This document shows positions 16,344-22,996 of a DNA stretch of 25,986 nt, one piece after another. Made by a program: the position numbers and the translations under genes. The notes under the pieces were generated by a model, which was not told the DNA's origin, searched no databases, and worked only from the letters and a program-made list of their open reading frames with translations. Each line of letters begins with the position of its first letter. The stretch's first letter is position 1. This DNA comes from GWF2-38-10 sp964527595 (GTDB lineage Bacteria > Babelota > Babeliae > Babelales > RVW-14): the NCBI GenBank assembly GCA_964527595.1, contig CAZGPI010000015.1:1-25986 (forward strand), read 5' to 3'.

Positions 16344-17738
16344 ATGGATCCAGTAATTGAATTAGATCTCTCGCCTCTTAAGAAAAAGTTTCAAGCAGCT
16401 TGCCGATGGATTGTTTTTGGTAGTGTTATTTTTGAATCATGTAAAGTTATACATAACTTCTTTTTAATCCAATACCTCAATAGCACAGCATTTTATGGCG
16501 TTATTGGCAGCTTATTTTCGATGGTATACCTCACGGCACGAATCATAGATCTTGGTGCAACAAATTCTATTCCCCCCTATTGGCACCAATTTACCAAGAG
16601 CAAGCAAAACTTCACAAAACTTCTTTTCAATTACTTCTTTATACCAAGCATCCCGTTAGCACTTATTGCACCATTCGTTACACTTTATGTCTTTGATACA
16701 AAATTCCCCAACACCAATCTCTTTTTATTCATGCTACCTGCACTTATTGTGCTTGAAGCAATTCGTTCATTCTTTAGGCTTTTTCTCCACGTTGCGGGTA
16801 AAACTTCAAAGGTTGTGGGCTTTGAGCTATTCGCCTTCTTCTTTTTTCTCTGCCTAATCTGGGCTCCTTTATTGGTCCTCAAAATGGAACCAACGCTCAA
16901 CATGCTCTTTGTTCCATTTTTAATTGATACGGTTATATCTCTTATCTTTATGTCATCCCTTGTTTATGGCGTCTACAAAAAGCTTCCTGACGCTCCTTCA
17001 ACAATACAGCCCTCTATATGGAAAAAACTCAGCCAAATCCGCCTCCTCAATCTCCTCCTTCGCTCAGGAAGAGATATCTTTACCGATAGTTTATTGACAC
17101 CCCTTTTTGCAATCAAATGCGGACTAGCACAAGCCGGCCTCTTTTACTTTGCTAGCCAATTAGCACGATTATTACGCGAAATACTTAAAGGGCCGCTCAT
17201 TTATTCAGGAAACGCTTTATTAGCAGAATTAAAAGAAGGCAGCATTCACCACAAAAAAGCCGCCTTCGCTGAGTTATCTCTAAAGCTTATGACAATCCTT
17301 ACTCCGATAATTGTCTTCTTATTCGTCAATTATCATGCCCTTATATTGATAGCCAAAAGTAACAGCGCAACCGGACTAACTATAAATTTTACACTATTAT
17401 TCTTATTAATTACTTTATCCGAATCTCTTTTCATAATGTATGAACAATTTTATATTATAGAAGAAGCAACGAGTAAATTATTCTTATTTAAGATCATCGA
17501 TTTCGCACTCTTTTATATTCTCATATTCTCACAAGAAACACTTCAACCGATACCCGCGCTTATGGCAATAGTAGGAATAAGAGCACTCAGCTTCGTCTTA
17601 ATCGCCGTAAACGCCTACTTTACCTGGCGAATACTCCCTAACATCAAAATCGGTTGGTTTTATATAACCAATTGGACCGTCGCAGCGTATATTGTTTCGC
17701 TCCTTATCCCAAAAGTAGCCCACTATTTCGCAAAATAA
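16344..17738 (+). CDS. Polytopic membrane protein, polysaccharide flippase-like, copy 2
   Basis: This 464-residue paralogue of the preceding gene has the same twelve-span layout and shared motifs (VIGSLFSMVYLTARIIDLGA, TPLFAIKCGLAQAGLFYFA, YEQFYIIEEATSKL). Conservation extends from residue 10 to the end, so both copies look intact rather than one being a decaying duplicate. Translation starts at ATG 16344 behind a strong AAAGGAG. A 78-base gap with overlapping hairpins separates the copies. Two transporters side by side could act as a pair or have separate substrates. No glycosyltransferase or polymerase gene is nearby to support an O-antigen or capsule role, so function remains open. Confidence 0.66.
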   Translation: MDPVIELDLSPLKKKFQAACRWIVFGSVIFESCKVIHNFFLIQYLNSTAFYGVIGSLFSMVYLTARIIDLGATNSIPPYWHQFTKSKQNFTKLLFNYFFIPSIPLALIAPFVTLYVFDTKFPNTNLFLFMLPALIVLEAIRSFFRLFLHVAGKTSKVVGFELFAFFFFLCLIWAPLLVLKMEPTLNMLFVPFLIDTVISLIFMSSLVYGVYKKLPDAPSTIQPSIWKKLSQIRLLNLLLRSGRDIFTDSLLTPLFAIKCGLAQAGLFYFASQLARLLREILKGPLIYSGNALLAELKEGSIHHKKAAFAELSLKLMTILTPIIVFLFVNYHALILIAKSNSATGLTINFTLLFLLITLSESLFIMYEQFYIIEEATSKLFLFKIIDFALFYILIFSQETLQPIPALMAIVGIRALSFVLIAVNAYFTWRILPNIKIGWFYITNWTVAAYIVSLLIPKVAHYFAK

Positions 17739-17742
17739 AATA

Positions 17743-17779
17743 AGACACATCAGCGCCAACCGCTGGCTTTGTCTATTTT
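17743..17779 (+). terminator. Possible terminator after the flippase-like pair
   Basis: AGACA and CAGCG (17743-17747, 17751-17755) pair with CGCTG and TGTCT (17761-17765, 17770-17774) around a CCAAC loop, with small internal loops, followed by ATTTTG. It lies five bases after the stop of copy 2, where a terminator is expected. The T tract is short. Confidence 0.4.
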
Positions 17780-17925
17780 GAGAATAGGTGTTTCTAAACT
17801 TTAAATAAGAAGCTTAAACTTATGCCTGAAATGGCGCAAGTAATGGTGATTGGGATGCGCGCGCAGAAATTTATGGCCGTGAAATGGTCTAAATAGCTGG
17901 TCGACATAAAGGTTCGTGCAATTGG

Positions 17926-18774
17926 TTATGCATAACAAAGGACGTCATATAATAATCCAGGTATTAGTGAACGTCCCTTATTAAAGTCTTCACTATCTAT
18001 ATGTATATTAAACTTAACTAACTTCACTTCTTTACTAATACATACATCATCTTTTACACGTTCACTACATAATCCACTTCTTACCACATACTCCTTTTCC
18101 CTAGAAGCACTATATAAGGGAAAGGTCATACTAATGACTATTGCATTCATACGTATTCTATGTCGTTCTTTTTCATTTACTCTATTATATATAACACTTA
18201 TATGAGTGGGCTGTTCAGAAAATTCAAACTCTTTTGTCTCTCTTTTATTACTCAATATAATCTTAAGCCCTGGCATTTCTAATGACATGAGTATATGACA
18301 ATTAAGATGGTTTAATACGGTAGTCGTTCCACAATCTAGGGGGACGTGACCGGATGAACAACGAGATTTTGCTACAAATTGCCATCGATCTTCTTTTCTT
18401 ACAATAGGTGCCAAGCAAGATAGTTCGTCAGTTAACATATTCGTTACATCAACAAAACCATTCTCAACCGTTATATCAACACCTAATGGCTCACCAGCAA
18501 AAGGAAAGTTCATCTCATTTTGATCTAAGTCTAAGAATTCAAAAACCTCCTTAGCATCTTTGTCGTCCATCGACAATGCTCTTTTTGCAAAGGGACTATC
18601 TATCTCTCTTCGCTCTGCCTCTGGACCCGACCAAGAAGCGGGTAATGAATCTGGTAGCTTATACTTTTTTAATTTTGATACAGGCAACCAAAGAGGCTTT
18701 TGCTCCATGCCCATGCACTGAGTAATGCTGATAACAATAATAAGAAATGTGAATGTTATGCTAAGTTGCTTCAT
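17926..18774 (-). CDS. Secreted protein of unknown function
   Basis: The 282-residue product begins with a signal peptide (hydrophobic residues 5-17, followed by TQCMGME). The Cys in TQC is not in a proper lipobox, so a lipoprotein is unlikely. The mature part is mixed alpha/beta with six or more Cys residues (for example SRCSSGHVPLDCG and LNCHI) that could form disulphides after export. A very strong ribosome binding site, GGGGAGGAG, precedes the ATG at 18774. It stands alone between convergent or divergent neighbours. I do not recognise a family. The stretch between the flippase pair and its stop (17780-17925) has no supported gene. Confidence 0.7.
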   Translation of the reverse strand: MKQLSITFTFLIIVISITQCMGMEQKPLWLPVSKLKKYKLPDSLPASWSGPEAERREIDSPFAKRALSMDDKDAKEVFEFLDLDQNEMNFPFAGEPLGVDITVENGFVDVTNMLTDELSCLAPIVRKEDRWQFVAKSRCSSGHVPLDCGTTTVLNHLNCHILMSLEMPGLKIILSNKRETKEFEFSEQPTHISVIYNRVNEKERHRIRMNAIVISMTFPLYSASREKEYVVRSGLCSERVKDDVCISKEVKLVKFNIHIDSEDFNKGRSLIPGLLYDVLCYA

Positions 18775-18882
18775 ATTCTCCTCCCCTAAAAGACCACGGA
18801 GTCCTTTTTATATTTCCTCATCTTAATCTATCTATTCATATGATATCAATATATATATTCTCTGCGGCCTTTCCTTCTCCAG

Positions 18883-19022
18883 TGCACGAAGTCCAGCCCC
18901 CCTGCCCGTGCTTATATACCCCCGTTTAATCTGCCCCCAAAGGCCTACCCTCGAGCCCACGAACCCCCAAAAAAAGGCAGGGGGGTGCCGACGGAGTGCC
19001 CCGCGCCGGCCGCCGACCCGGA
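18883..19022. other. GC-rich, C-skewed non-coding island
   Basis: Within an otherwise AT-rich window this stretch is strongly G+C-rich; by hand count 45 of the 60 bases at 18961-19020 are G or C, and 36 of 60 at 18901-18960. The plus strand is rich in C runs (CCCCCC near 18897, CCCCC at 18964-18968), with one G run of seven (18980-18986 region). No start codon with a ribosome binding site supports a protein, and no tRNA, SRP RNA or tmRNA hallmark was found on either strand. It may be a structured RNA, an imported fragment or a repeat. Confidence 0.5.
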
Positions 19023-19043
19023 TACCTAAATTTGCCCTATTTT

Positions 19044-19111
19044 GTCATCCCGGACTTGACCGTGTCCGGCGTAGCCTTGGCGAAGCCTGGATCCGGGATC
19101 CATCTTAATTA
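19044..19111. repeat. Palindromic repeat upstream of dnaK (copy A)
   Basis: The element runs from GTCATCCCGGAC to GGATCCATCTTAATTATAA. ATCCCGGA (19047-19054) pairs with TCCGGGAT (19092-19099), and GGC..GCC units nest inside. The core resembles the widespread GTCATCCC...GGGATCC dispersed palindromes of many bacterial genomes. A shorter relative lies downstream of dnaK, sharing GTCATCC, GGATCCATCTTA and a following TAATTA-type tail. Confidence 0.6.
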
Positions 19112-19213
19112 TAACCAGACAAACCCTACCTAATCGACGAAGCCATGAAAATATCGCCTAGACAAAGAGAATTGGTTAACATAATCTTTTATTATGCGAC
19201 CCTGTAATGCCAT

Positions 19214-19296
19214 AAGCCACCGGCACAAAACCTGAGTGGCTTCCGCTAAGATTTTCTAATAAGCCACTTGACTTATCTTCAGTAACGCACTAAAAT
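19214..19296 (+). promoter_or_regulatory. dnaK promoter region: sigma70-like boxes and upstream inverted repeat
   Basis: TTGACT (19268-19273) is separated by exactly 17 bases from TAAAAT (19291-19296); each matches the sigma70 consensus at five of six positions. Transcription would start near 19303 and give a leader of about 77 bases. Just upstream AAGCCAC (19214-19220) and GTGGCTT (19236-19242) form an inverted repeat with a 15-base loop, and AAGCCAC recurs directly before the -35 box at 19261-19267, so it may be an operator half-site. No CIRCE element (TTAGCACTC-type) is present, which argues against classical HrcA control. Confidence 0.55.
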
Positions 19297-19379
19297 AACC
19301 TTAGCTAATCGTTAAATAGCGATACTGGCGTTAAAAACAGATAAATAGGCACTTTAAAAAGTAAAAAAAGAGGAAAATA

Positions 19380-21323
19380 ATGGCAAAAATTATCGGGATA
19401 GATTTAGGAACAACAAACTCAGTCGTTTCATTCATGGAAGGCGGAACCTCCAAGGTTATCCCTAACCAAGAAGGCGCAAACACAACCCCATCAGTCGTCG
19501 CATTTACCAAAGACGGTCAACGGCTCGTTGGCGCCATCGCCAAACGCCAAGCGGTAACTAATCCAGAAAACACCATTTACTCGGCCAAGCGCTATATCGG
19601 CCGCAAATTCTCAGAGCTCAAAAAGGACGAAGTCAGTATTGTTCCTTATGCCCTGGTTGCCGGAACTAATGGCGATACAGCAGTACAAGTCGGAGATCGT
19701 CAATACACCCCCCAAGAAATTTCAGCTGCAATTTTACAAAAACTAAAACAAGCGGCCGAAGATTATTTGGGCGAAAAAGTGACAGAAGCTGTCATCACCG
19801 TCCCTGCATATTTCAGTGACGCACAACGTCAAGCCACCAAAGACGCTGGACGAATTGCCGGACTAGATGTTAAACGTATCATCAATGAGCCAACCGCAGC
19901 AGCCCTTGCCTACGGAATGGACAAAAAATCAAATGAAACAATTGCAGTATTCGACTTCGGCGGCGGAACGTTCGATATCTCCGTTCTCGAAGTTGGCGAT
20001 AGCGTTGTCGAAGTAAAATCAACCAACGGCGACACAATGCTCGGTGGTGATAATATCGACGAAAAAGTTATCAACTATTTAGTCGATGAATTCAAACGCA
20101 CCAATGGCATGGATCTCCGCAATGATAAACTTGCTTTGCAACGTCTCAAAGAAGCGGCAGAAAAAGCAAAAATTGAGTTGTCATCAACAACAGAAACCGA
20201 AATCAATTTGCCCTACATCACCGCAGATGCAACTGGTCCTAAACACTTGGTAACCAAAATCTCACGCGCTAAACTTGAAAGCTTATGCGAAGATATCTTC
20301 AGACGCTTATTCGAACCTTGCAAAAAAGCAATTGCCGATGCAGGCGTCAGCACCAGCCAAATCGACGAAGTTATTTTGGTCGGCGGTTCAACCCGTATGC
20401 CAAAAGTACAACAAATGGTTAAAGATTTTTTTGGTAAAGAACCAAATCGATCAGTTAATCCAGACGAAGTTGTCTCGGTCGGCGCAGCAATCCAAGGCGG
20501 CGTATTAGCCGGTGAAGTAACCGATGTTTTGTTATTAGATGTTACCCCATTATCACTTGGTATCGAAACCATGGGCGGCATAACCACAAAACTTATCGAA
20601 CGTAATACAACTATCCCAAGCAAGAAATCACAAACATTCTCAACCGCTGACAATAACCAAACGGCCGTTGATATTCACGTTGTCCAAGGCGAACGCGAAT
20701 TTGCAAAAGACAATAAAACACTCGGCAAGTTCCGCTTAGACGGCATCCCAGCAGCTCCTCGTGGCGTACCACAAATCGAAGTAACATTTGATATAGACGC
20801 TAACGGTATTGTCCATGTATTTGCTAAAGATTTGGGAACCGGCAAAGAACAAAAAATCGCCATCACCTCATCGTCAGGCTTATCTAAAGAAGAAGTTGAT
20901 AAGTTAGTCAAAGAAGCTCAAGTACACGAAGCTGATGACAAAAAAATGCGCGAAACAATCGAGAAGCGTAATCACCTCGATAATCTTATTTTGCAAATCG
21001 AAAAAACGTTGAGCGAAAATAAAGAAAAACTTCCAATCGCCGAAGTTAATGATGTCGAAAAAGCTCTTGAGGTGGCAAAAACAACACTCAAAGAACAAGA
21101 AAACGATGCCGAAGCATTGCAAAAAGCAAGCGATGAATTGATGCAAGCATCATATAAGATCGCCGAAATTTTATATAAAGATAAAGGCGCACAAGCCAAC
21201 CCAGAAACCGAAAATCCAAGTGATTGCGGTAGCTGTGAAGGTGGAACATGCGACGAACATCAAGACAAAAAACCTAAATCTGGCAACGGCCCTATCGATG
21301 CCGATTTTGAAGAAAAAAAATAA
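19380..21323 (+). CDS. dnaK: Hsp70 chaperone DnaK
   Basis: DnaK binds unfolded peptide segments in an ATP-driven cycle with DnaJ and GrpE; neither partner gene is in this window. The 647-residue product has the phosphate-binding motifs IGIDLGTTNS (5-14) and FDFGGGTFDIS (191-201), the adenosine motif VILVGGSTRMPK, the interdomain linker DVLLLDVTPLS (382-392), the beta-sandwich domain and the helical lid. The C-terminal tail is unusual: it carries CGSCEGGTC (Cys616, 619 and 624) before the conserved acidic end (DADFEEKK), where many DnaK proteins have only Gly/Ala-rich sequence. The ATG follows AGAGGA. The last 26 codons exist again at 22783-22863. Confidence 0.98.
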   Translation: MAKIIGIDLGTTNSVVSFMEGGTSKVIPNQEGANTTPSVVAFTKDGQRLVGAIAKRQAVTNPENTIYSAKRYIGRKFSELKKDEVSIVPYALVAGTNGDTAVQVGDRQYTPQEISAAILQKLKQAAEDYLGEKVTEAVITVPAYFSDAQRQATKDAGRIAGLDVKRIINEPTAAALAYGMDKKSNETIAVFDFGGGTFDISVLEVGDSVVEVKSTNGDTMLGGDNIDEKVINYLVDEFKRTNGMDLRNDKLALQRLKEAAEKAKIELSSTTETEINLPYITADATGPKHLVTKISRAKLESLCEDIFRRLFEPCKKAIADAGVSTSQIDEVILVGGSTRMPKVQQMVKDFFGKEPNRSVNPDEVVSVGAAIQGGVLAGEVTDVLLLDVTPLSLGIETMGGITTKLIERNTTIPSKKSQTFSTADNNQTAVDIHVVQGEREFAKDNKTLGKFRLDGIPAAPRGVPQIEVTFDIDANGIVHVFAKDLGTGKEQKIAITSSSGLSKEEVDKLVKEAQVHEADDKKMRETIEKRNHLDNLILQIEKTLSENKEKLPIAEVNDVEKALEVAKTTLKEQENDAEALQKASDELMQASYKIAEILYKDKGAQANPETENPSDCGSCEGGTCDEHQDKKPKSGNGPIDADFEEKK

Positions 21324-21331
21324 GCAACCGT

Positions 21332-21368
21332 GTCATCCTCGACGTGATCGAGGATCCATCTTATAATT
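21332..21368. repeat. Palindromic repeat downstream of dnaK (copy B)
   Basis: ATCCTCGA (21335-21342) pairs perfectly with TCGAGGAT (21348-21355) around a CGTGA loop, and the flanks GTC and CCATCTTATAATTA match copy A upstream of dnaK. It sits between the dnaK stop and the dnaK terminator. The corresponding place after the duplicated dnaK tail lacks it, so it is probably an inserted element. Confidence 0.55.
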
Positions 21369-21410
21369 AAGAGAAAAGCCCTGGCATAAAAACCGGGGCT
21401 CTTCTCTTTT
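21369..21410 (+). terminator. Rho-independent terminator of dnaK
   Basis: AAGAGAAAAGCCCTGG pairs with CCGGGGCTCTTCTCTT around an ATAAAA-type loop, a stem of about 16 pairs with one mismatch and one wobble, ending in a short T run. It is the right distance after the dnaK stop. Its CGGGGCTCTT arm is repeated in the terminator after the duplicated dnaK tail. Confidence 0.85.
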
Positions 21411-21484
21411 AAAAAACTAAATACAACTCAAGCACGCAGCGTTCGTGCTCGCTAAATATATCTAATGATAAAACAAATCTACAA

Positions 21485-22654
21485 TTACCTTAAGACCTCT
21501 GCCAAGGCACCCCAGCCGACAGCCGTAACGCCTTTATTGCTATAAGTCTCTTCACCACCATATACCACAAAATTATCTTTTGGCTCAGATTTTGTAAGGT
21601 CACTCCAATAACGCAACCCATCAAAAAAGCTTGTGTTCATGGTCTTACTCGCCTTAATCTCAACTGCGGTTAACGTTGTTCCCTTTTCTAAAACACAATC
21701 AACTTCATGGCCGTGACTATCGCGCCAAAAATAAAGCTTTGGTTGTCGCCCCTGGTTAAAATACGCTTTCATAAATTCTGAAATAATAAACGATTCAAAA
21801 AGGTTCCCTTTTAATGAATTATGCATCAACTCTTCTTCACTTCGTATACCAAGCAACGAACAAGCAAGCCCGGTATCATAAAAATAAAGCTTTGGCGTCT
21901 TTACCACTCGTTTACTAAAATTTTTATGATATGGCCGTAAAAGAAAAATAATATAACTGGCCTCAAGCACCGAAAGCCATGAATGGATAGTTTTATCACT
22001 TACCCCACAATCATTGCCTAACGATGTAACATTAAGCAATTGCCCAACACGCCCCGCGCACAATTCAACAAAATGCTGAAAAAGCGATAAGTCGGTGATG
22101 TTTTTTATCATCCGCACATCGCGTTCAACATAGGTTCTTATATACGCAGGATACCAATCCAAAGGTGACTTGCCCTCAACTACCACTCCAGGATATGACC
22201 CTTCAAACATCGCCTTAACAAAAGACTTAGGGTACATATCCGCCTGGGCCAATTCATTCAAAGCTAATGGAAGCAAGGTTAAAATTGCAACCCGACCCGC
22301 TAGAGACTGACTAATTGATTGATTAAGCAAAATATTTTGCGACCCGGTAAGAATAAAAAAACCATTTCTTTTATGTTCATCAACATATACCTGAATATAC
22401 GACAATAATTCAGGTATATTTTGAACTTCATCTAAAATGATCCCCTTTTCCCCAAAATAGGTTTCCAAAAAACCCATGGGATCTGCTTGAGCAATTTTCC
22501 GGATGCTAGGATTTTCTAAATTTATGTATTTATAGTCTTCAAACGCCATCTGGCTCAATGTTGTCTTGCCAGACTGCCGTGGCCCGAATAGAGAAACAAC
22601 TGGAAATTGAGTTGCCAAACGCCTCAACTCAGCAACTAGATTTCTTTTAATCAT
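21485..22654 (-). CDS. AAA-family ATPase with DUF4143 domain
   Basis: The 389-residue product has the N-terminal AAA_14-type ATPase domain with Walker A GPRQSGKT (24-31), Walker B IILDEVQ (72-78) and the sensor-like FILTGSQN. A winged-helix-like middle (VSDKTIHSWLSVLEASYI) follows, then a C-terminal DUF4143 region with RDSHGHEVDCVLEKG and TAVEIKAS, which has the look of a PD-(D/E)xK nuclease fold. The family is widespread and often horizontally transferred; its biochemical role is not settled. The ATG at 22654 has GAGGGG four bases upstream; a TTG at 22678 is a less likely start. It lies opposite dnaK, between that gene and a duplicate of its 3' end. Confidence 0.88.
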   Translation of the reverse strand: MIKRNLVAELRRLATQFPVVSLFGPRQSGKTTLSQMAFEDYKYINLENPSIRKIAQADPMGFLETYFGEKGIILDEVQNIPELLSYIQVYVDEHKRNGFFILTGSQNILLNQSISQSLAGRVAILTLLPLALNELAQADMYPKSFVKAMFEGSYPGVVVEGKSPLDWYPAYIRTYVERDVRMIKNITDLSLFQHFVELCAGRVGQLLNVTSLGNDCGVSDKTIHSWLSVLEASYIIFLLRPYHKNFSKRVVKTPKLYFYDTGLACSLLGIRSEEELMHNSLKGNLFESFIISEFMKAYFNQGRQPKLYFWRDSHGHEVDCVLEKGTTLTAVEIKASKTMNTSFFDGLRYWSDLTKSEPKDNFVVYGGEETYSNKGVTAVGWGALAEVLR

Positions 22655-22682
22655 AAAACCCCTCAGCGTATCGATCAACTAA

Positions 22683-22729
22683 AAAAACTGTACAATTCCG
22701 AGTTTCAACTTCGGAATTGTACAGTTTTT
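22683..22729. repeat. Perfect 19-base inverted repeat
   Basis: The arms 22683-22701 and 22711-22729 (core ACTGTACAATTCCGA and its complement) are perfectly complementary, with a nine-base spacer. The outer ends are A on the left and T on the right, so it could terminate transcription in either direction. It lies 28 bases upstream of the ATPase start, where it could also be an operator or the end of an inserted segment. Confidence 0.7.
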
Positions 22730-22782
22730 ACAAGGCAGTTGTCAATAATCAATAACTTTAATCGTCGTCAACCCCGAGGAGC

Positions 22783-22863
22783 GGAACTTGCGACGAACAT
22801 CAAGATAAAAAACCAAAGTCTGGCAACGGTCCTATCGACGCCGATTTTGAAGAAAAGAAATAA
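22783..22863 (+). pseudogene. dnaK: Duplicated 3' end of dnaK (last 26 codons and stop)
   Basis: The reading frame GTCDEHQDKKPKSGNG followed by PIDADFEEKK and TAA is identical in protein sequence to dnaK residues 622-647 (21243-21323). Seven bases differ, and all seven are synonymous third positions. Homology stops abruptly at 22783; the preceding codons do not match DnaK. There is no start codon or ribosome binding site, so this is not expressed as a protein. Because the differences are all silent, the two tails diverged while both were under selection as protein, which suggests the fragment is the end of a different, once-functional dnaK allele. Confidence 0.9.
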
Positions 22864-22884
22864 TCCTTTTTATTCAAAACATTT

Positions 22885-22917
22885 AAAGAGTCCCGGATTC
22901 AAAACCCGGGGCTCTTT
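22885..22917 (+). terminator. Terminator following the duplicated dnaK tail
   Basis: AAAGAGTCCCGG (22885-22896) pairs with CCGGGGCTCTTT (22906-22917) around an ATTCAAAAC loop, with one G-T pair. It lies 21 bases after the stop of the dnaK tail copy, and its right arm matches the arm of the true dnaK terminator. The A and T ends make it usable in both directions, so it may now end transcription of the HEAT-like repeat gene on the minus strand. Confidence 0.75.
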
Positions 22918-22996
22918 ACCGTTAATAAGCTTTAAGTAGGTAAATACTTCTTCATTTCCATATCCTGTTAATTATTTATAAAACCCCATCACATTT

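Noticed and set aside
17822..17896. 24-residue Met-rich small frame (MPEMAQVMVIGM...) before the secreted protein gene
   Set aside because: The ribosome binding site is weak and there is no homology or context; a chance frame is more likely.
18841..19020. GC-rich island considered as tmRNA, SRP RNA or tRNA
   Set aside because: A GGGGCTGGACTTCG stretch on the minus strand recalls the start of tmRNA, but no tRNA-like 3' end, tag frame, SRP GGAAGCAGCC-type loop or T-loop was found.
18908..19108. 66-codon plus-strand frame through the GC-rich island and palindromic repeat
   Set aside because: Its end reads CHPGLD...EAWIRDPS, the well-known false translation of dispersed palindromic repeats, and there is no ribosome binding site.
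19112..19379. CIRCE heat-shock operator upstream of dnaK
   Set aside because: No TTAGCACTC / GAGTGCTAA pair is present; a lone GCACTAA-like piece at 19287-19293 does not form the repeat.
22739..22939. 66-codon plus-strand frame over the duplicated dnaK tail
   Set aside because: It reads the dnaK tail copy in the wrong frame; the meaningful frame is the DnaK one ending at 22863.
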